Assembly (NCBI GenBank): GCA_964652125.1
Contig: CAZZAE010000012.1
Location: 1 to 24,149 of the forward strand
Origin: CAZFNQ01 sp964652125
Lineage (GTDB): Bacteria > Patescibacteriota > Saccharimonadia > Saccharimonadales > JANWIN01
DNA: 24,149 nucleotides
Reading direction: 5' to 3'
Made by a program: the position numbers and the translations under genes. Shown in pieces: positions 21,631-24,149 of the stretch. The notes below the pieces were generated by a model that had not been told where the DNA came from, made no database searches, and saw nothing but the letters and a program-made list of their open reading frames with translations. Position 1 is the first letter of the stretch; each line of letters starts with the position of its first letter.

Positions 21631-22200
21631 TTATTCTTTAGCTGGTTTATCAGTCTCTGGTTCTGGTGCTTCGGTGGCAGATTCTTCACTGACAGATTCG
21701 TCTGCCGGAGATTCTACAGCTTTGACTGCATCAGTTGGCTCAGTAAGCTCATCGGTTGAGCTAGATTCTGTGCTAGCTTCTGAGTCAGTTGGAGCTTCAG
21801 CTTCCTTTTGCTCTGATACTGGCTCAGCTTCAGCTGTGGTTGCCTCTGCGGCTTCTTCTGCTTTAGCAGCTGGTTCTGGTGCTTCCTCACTTCGATTTTT
21901 ACGTAATTTTTCCTGGTTTTTTATTTTGCCTGACTTCTTATCCGGCACTGTTACCCATTTGGGTAATTTTACGCCTTCGCTTTTAAATAATAGGGCGACT
22001 CTGTCTGATGGTTGGGCCCCGTGATCCAAATATGTTTGGGCCTTATCTTTTACTAAACTAGTGGTCTTAGTATGTGGGTCGTAGCTGCCAAGAAGTGCTA
22101 CGAATTTACCACTTTTGGGTGATTGGCGGGAATCTTGAACAACAACCCTAAACTGGGCGTGGCCACGGCGGCCGATTCGTTGCATGCGAATAGCTAACAT
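21631..22200 (-). CDS. rpsP: 30S ribosomal protein bS16 with long acidic tail
   Basis: bS16 stabilises 16S rRNA during 30S assembly. The N-terminal ~85 residues are standard: MLAIRMQRIGRRGHAQFRVV, VVQDSRQSPKSGKFVALLGS, YDPHTKTT and LDHGAQPSDRVALLFKSEGV. Usual length is about 80-90; here it is 189. After a basic linker (KKSGKIKNQEKLRKNR) come about 85 residues almost only of Glu, Ala, Ser, Thr, Pro and Asp. The body is intact so it should assemble; the tail would extend from the ribosome surface. No Shine-Dalgarno site is visible before the ATG and no convincing promoter was found in the short gap upstream. Confidence 0.96.
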   Translation of the reverse strand: MLAIRMQRIGRRGHAQFRVVVQDSRQSPKSGKFVALLGSYDPHTKTTSLVKDKAQTYLDHGAQPSDRVALLFKSEGVKLPKWVTVPDKKSGKIKNQEKLRKNRSEEAPEPAAKAEEAAEATTAEAEPVSEQKEAEAPTDSEASTESSSTDELTEPTDAVKAVESPADESVSEESATEAPEPETDKPAKE

Positions 22201-22312
22201 TTAACTTAAAAACGACTCTCTTTAAACCTTTACGTTTATAAATATAGTCTTGGTAATTTTACAGATAACTACCCCTTATGTCAACCTGGCCATAGTATTA
22301 TGCCTCCTTATA

Positions 22313-22341
22313 TTGTCTTTTTTAGTTATATATGATATAAT
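22313..22341 (+). promoter_or_regulatory. Extended -10 leaderless promoter of the 22349 gene
   Basis: TTGTCT (22313-22318, 4 of 6), 17-base spacer, TATAAT (22336-22341) preceded by TGA (extended -10). The ATG at 22349 lies 7 bases downstream. The longer frame beginning at 22250 would start upstream of this promoter and add an unsupported hydrophobic leader. Confidence 0.7.
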
Positions 22342-22348
22342 ATGTACT

Positions 22349-22816
22349 ATGACAGAATCGATTGATAATCCAGAAGCTATTAATAAGTGGAGAACTCGTG
22401 AGGCTAAAACCTTATTACTCCAACATTTTAAACAGGACTTAGAATCTGGAATTTTTGCCGCCTATATTAAACAATTGGACAATTCTGAGATTGACCCAAG
22501 TCATCCTGGTCAGATTATTAGGAGTTCTCTAGCCCGCTCAGAAACTCCGCTAGCGGTAAAAGTCGATAGGCGTTGGTACGTTGAATATCCGGAATATAGT
22601 GGATATTTATTAGAAAAAGTGAATCCAATTACTAGAGAAGCTTTAATTGGTGTATCAGGTAGCGAGGAAGATGGTTGGGAAGAGACTAGCATTTGTTGGG
22701 TGGCAGCAATGGACGACAAAGGTAATATTAGAGAGCTTTCAGAATTCTTTACCGAGGAACAAGCAAGATTAGTTTACAAACAAGCAAAAGAATTAGAAGA
22801 AGCTGGATTATTATAA
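22349..22816 (+). CDS. Hypothetical protein
   Basis: 155 residues from the promoter-supported ATG; not recognised. Soluble, acidic, no signal peptide. The N-terminal half is helical (INKWRTREAKTLLLQHFKQD, then GIFAAYIKQLDN). The middle has strand-like segments with aromatics (VKVDRRWYVEYPEYSGYLLE, GWEETSICWVAAM). The C-terminus is a helix (FTEEQARLVYKQAKELEEAG). It is the only plus-strand gene in this part of the window, divergent from rpsP and convergent with rnc. The frame at 22250-22348 encodes an apparent TM segment but lies largely upstream of the predicted transcription start. Function unknown. Confidence 0.72.
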   Translation: MTESIDNPEAINKWRTREAKTLLLQHFKQDLESGIFAAYIKQLDNSEIDPSHPGQIIRSSLARSETPLAVKVDRRWYVEYPEYSGYLLEKVNPITREALIGVSGSEEDGWEETSICWVAAMDDKGNIRELSEFFTEEQARLVYKQAKELEEAGLL

Positions 22817-22854
22817 TAGAGAAAGTGTTCTGGTTTTTTATTTAGAGTGTCTAT

Positions 22855-23559
22855 TTAGTTTTTCTTTTGGTATGTTTTTAGAGCAGCTTCGGCTGCGGCG
22901 ACTTGGGCGGCTTGCTTGCTCGGACCAGTACCCTGTCCTTCAGTTTTTCCATTAACCACTACAGCGATAGTGAAAATCTTGTCGTGATCAGGTCCTTCCT
23001 CACTGAGCACTTTATAAACGGGTGTGAAACCTTCTTGGCTTTGGATTAGCTCCTGCAAAATAGACTTGGGATCCATCCAGGAACCACTTTTTAAGATGTC
23101 TTTGAAAGTGACTATTAAGCTTTTCTCTATAAATTGCCCGGCGGCATCATAGCCCTGGTCGAGATAAATGGCTCCTACCACAGCTTCATAGGCATTAGCT
23201 AAGATTTGGCTGCGGGCACGATCCGTACCCCGACGTTCACCTCGGCTTAGACGCAGCAGTGGCTCAAAGTTAAAACGAGTGGCTGCAGCACTAATACTTT
23301 CGGTTCTGACTAATGCACTGCGCCAGTTTGTGAGAACGCCTTCAGGGTCTTTAAAGTGATTATACAGATACTCTGTTACCACCAGTTCTAGCACAGCATC
23401 ACCGAGAAATTCTAATCGTTCATTGTGCTCGTGTACGGTTCTGCGATGTTCATTAACATAAGACCGATGCGTAAGAGCTGTTACTAACAAATCAATATTA
23501 TTAAAACTAGTGCCTAGCTGATCATTAGTAAAGGCTTGGTATGAACTAAAGTCCTGCAT
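22855..23559 (-). CDS. rnc: Ribonuclease III
   Basis: 234-residue endonuclease for double-stranded RNA, used in rRNA and mRNA processing. The RNase III domain has the signature HNERLEFLGDAVLEL (45-59), with metal-ligand acids Glu47, Glu50 and Asp54. The second acidic cluster is ILANAYEAVVGAIYLDQGY, with Glu125. The position that is Asp114 in E. coli (LADxxEA) is Asn122 here. I believe Asn variants occur elsewhere, but this was not checked. The C-terminal dsRNA-binding domain is complete (PKSILQELIQSQEGFTPVYK, then GPSKQAAQVAAAEAAL). Its start overlaps the NUDIX gene by 14 bases, so they are co-translated. Confidence 0.96.
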   Translation of the reverse strand: MQDFSSYQAFTNDQLGTSFNNIDLLVTALTHRSYVNEHRRTVHEHNERLEFLGDAVLELVVTEYLYNHFKDPEGVLTNWRSALVRTESISAAATRFNFEPLLRLSRGERRGTDRARSQILANAYEAVVGAIYLDQGYDAAGQFIEKSLIVTFKDILKSGSWMDPKSILQELIQSQEGFTPVYKVLSEEGPDHDKIFTIAVVVNGKTEGQGTGPSKQAAQVAAAEAALKTYQKKN

Positions 23560-24040
23560 GTCTAATTTTCTTGAGTCCTAGTAGTATAATTTTTCCAATA
23601 TCTTCGTACTCTATTTTATCAAGAGCTTCGTTGGCACTAAACCATTTTATGCCATTCATCCAATCTTCAGACTGTAGTTTATTAGTATCGCCCATGGCCT
23701 GGACCAAAAATATTTCCGTTGTCATTAGGACTAAACTTTGTTGCCTACGGTAGCGAAAGTTAATTTTACCCAGCCAATTAAGAACTTTAATCTCCATCAG
23801 CCCTGTCTCTTCACCAATTTCACGCTCTGCTGTTTCTTTGGCTGATTCACCTTCTTCGATATGACCCTTCGGTATAGTCCAGCGATTTTTGGCATCTTGG
23901 ATTAGAAGTATTTCGATTCCTTTATCCTTGCCACGGCGAAAAATTATACCACCAGCGGTTGGCTCGCGGACAACTTCGTTAATTGCCGGTCGGCGATGTA
24001 CGAATTTTTTAAAACCTTGGATTGGTTTTGGTCGCTTCAT
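23546..24040 (-). CDS. NUDIX hydrolase
   Basis: 164-residue pyrophosphohydrolase. Full Nudix box G-x5-E-x7-RE-U-x-EE-x-G-U at residues 59-81 (GHIEEGESAKETAEREIGEE, then TGL), preceded by the usual RWTIPKGH strand. The N-terminus is basic (KRPKPIQGFKKFVHRRP). Substrate could be a nucleoside diphosphate derivative, dinucleoside polyphosphate or capped RNA; the sequence does not decide. Its ATG overlaps the stop of the nusB fragment (ATGA), and its end overlaps rnc by 14 bases, so nusB-NUDIX-rnc is one tightly packed operon. This order also appears in related CPR genomes as I recall. Confidence 0.92.
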   Translation of the reverse strand: MKRPKPIQGFKKFVHRRPAINEVVREPTAGGIIFRRGKDKGIEILLIQDAKNRWTIPKGHIEEGESAKETAEREIGEETGLMEIKVLNWLGKINFRYRRQQSLVLMTTEIFLVQAMGDTNKLQSEDWMNGIKWFSANEALDKIEYEDIGKIILLGLKKIRHAGL

Positions 24041-24149
24041 TTTTTAACCTTCTTCCGACTTGGTTTCGTATTGGATTCTTCACTTGGGTTAATTGAAGAT
24101 TTGCTTTCTTGGTGTTTTAGGATTGTACCTAACACACCGTTAATAAACA
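24037..24149 (-). CDS. nusB: NusB-like transcription antitermination factor, C-terminal end (partial)
   Basis: Cut by the window edge. The minus-strand frame encodes FINGVLGTILKHQESKSSI, then a polar Lys/Ser tail ending RKKVKK, with TGA overlapping the NUDIX ATG. FINGVLGTI matches the last conserved helix of NusB (FVNGVLDxI), and nusB is expected next to NUDIX and rnc in this type of genome. The tail of about 25 residues after the helix is longer than usual. Identification rests on a short segment. Confidence 0.6.
   Translation of the reverse strand, partial: FINGVLGTILKHQESKSSINPSEESNTKPSRKKVKK

Noticed and set aside
21563..22024. Plus-strand Ser/Ala-rich frame opposite rpsP
   Set aside because: Low-complexity mirror of the acidic tail of bS16 on the other strand.
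22250..22348. N-terminal TM extension of the 22349 gene (start at 22250)
   Set aside because: It lies upstream of the extended -10 promoter at 22333-22341 and has no ribosome binding site.
1..24149. Alternative genetic code (TAG or TAA reassigned) to explain interrupted trmD and drrA-like genes
   Set aside because: Many genes end in TAA or TAG at natural protein ends, and intact conserved genes such as guaA, rnc and rpsP have no internal TAG or TAA.
1..24149. CRISPR arrays, insertion sequences, tRNA or rRNA genes
   Set aside because: No regularly spaced repeats, transposase-like proteins or tRNA-like folds were seen; gaps are too short for most.

Overview
The window is a gene-dense, AT-rich bacterial chromosome segment. 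Genes are short, intergenic gaps are small (none exceeds 300 bases), and none of the gaps looks like a tRNA or rRNA gene. The content suggests a Candidate Phyla Radiation (Patescibacteria) genome, most plausibly a Saccharibacteria-like fermenter: a block of nusB, NUDIX, rnc, rpsP, a KH protein and trmD; a D-lactate dehydrogenase; DrrAB-type ABC genes; an ATP-grasp D-Ala-D-Ala ligase relative; and many lineage-specific small proteins. This placement is inferred from gene content and protein style, not from a phylogeny. TAA, TAG and TGA all serve as normal stops, so there is no sign of a changed genetic code.

Layout. 1-1619 (+): a DrrA-like ATPase interrupted by an in-frame TAA, then its DrrB-like permease. 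1635-3046 (-): a Ddl-like ligase and an RRM RNA-binding protein with a long structured leader. 3324-5704 (+): a VOC protein, a lipoprotein, an Ala/Gly-rich protein built of seven 22-residue repeats, and an unrecognised protein. 5782-7648 (-): a YCII, AHSA1 and ArsR operon plus a DUF998 membrane protein. 7685-10894 (-): a histidine kinase behind an oligopeptide-type binding protein with no transporter permease nearby. 11048-17109 (-): a GT-C-like membrane protein, a long GMP synthase resembling the animal enzyme, a GH133-like glucosidase and a GT4 glycosyltransferase. 17268-19099 (+): a small membrane protein translationally coupled to a Cu/Zn superoxide dismutase, then D-lactate dehydrogenase. 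19119-24149 (-, with one + gene): an unknown protein, interrupted trmD, a candidate small RNA, KH protein, bS16, an unknown + strand gene, RNase III, NUDIX and the end of nusB.

Themes that cut across genes. (1) At nine gene starts a -10 box ends 6-8 bases before the start codon, so the predicted mRNA begins at the start codon (leaderless). Several of these boxes are extended (TGnTATAAT). Shine-Dalgarno sites appear mainly inside operons or after leaders. (2) Two conserved genes (drrA-like, trmD) carry in-frame nonsense codons where homologues have a sense codon. (3) Between the KH gene and trmD there is a short unit with its own promoter, internal hairpins and intrinsic terminator, which is a good candidate for an undescribed small RNA. 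(4) bS16 and the KH protein both carry long acidic low-complexity tails.
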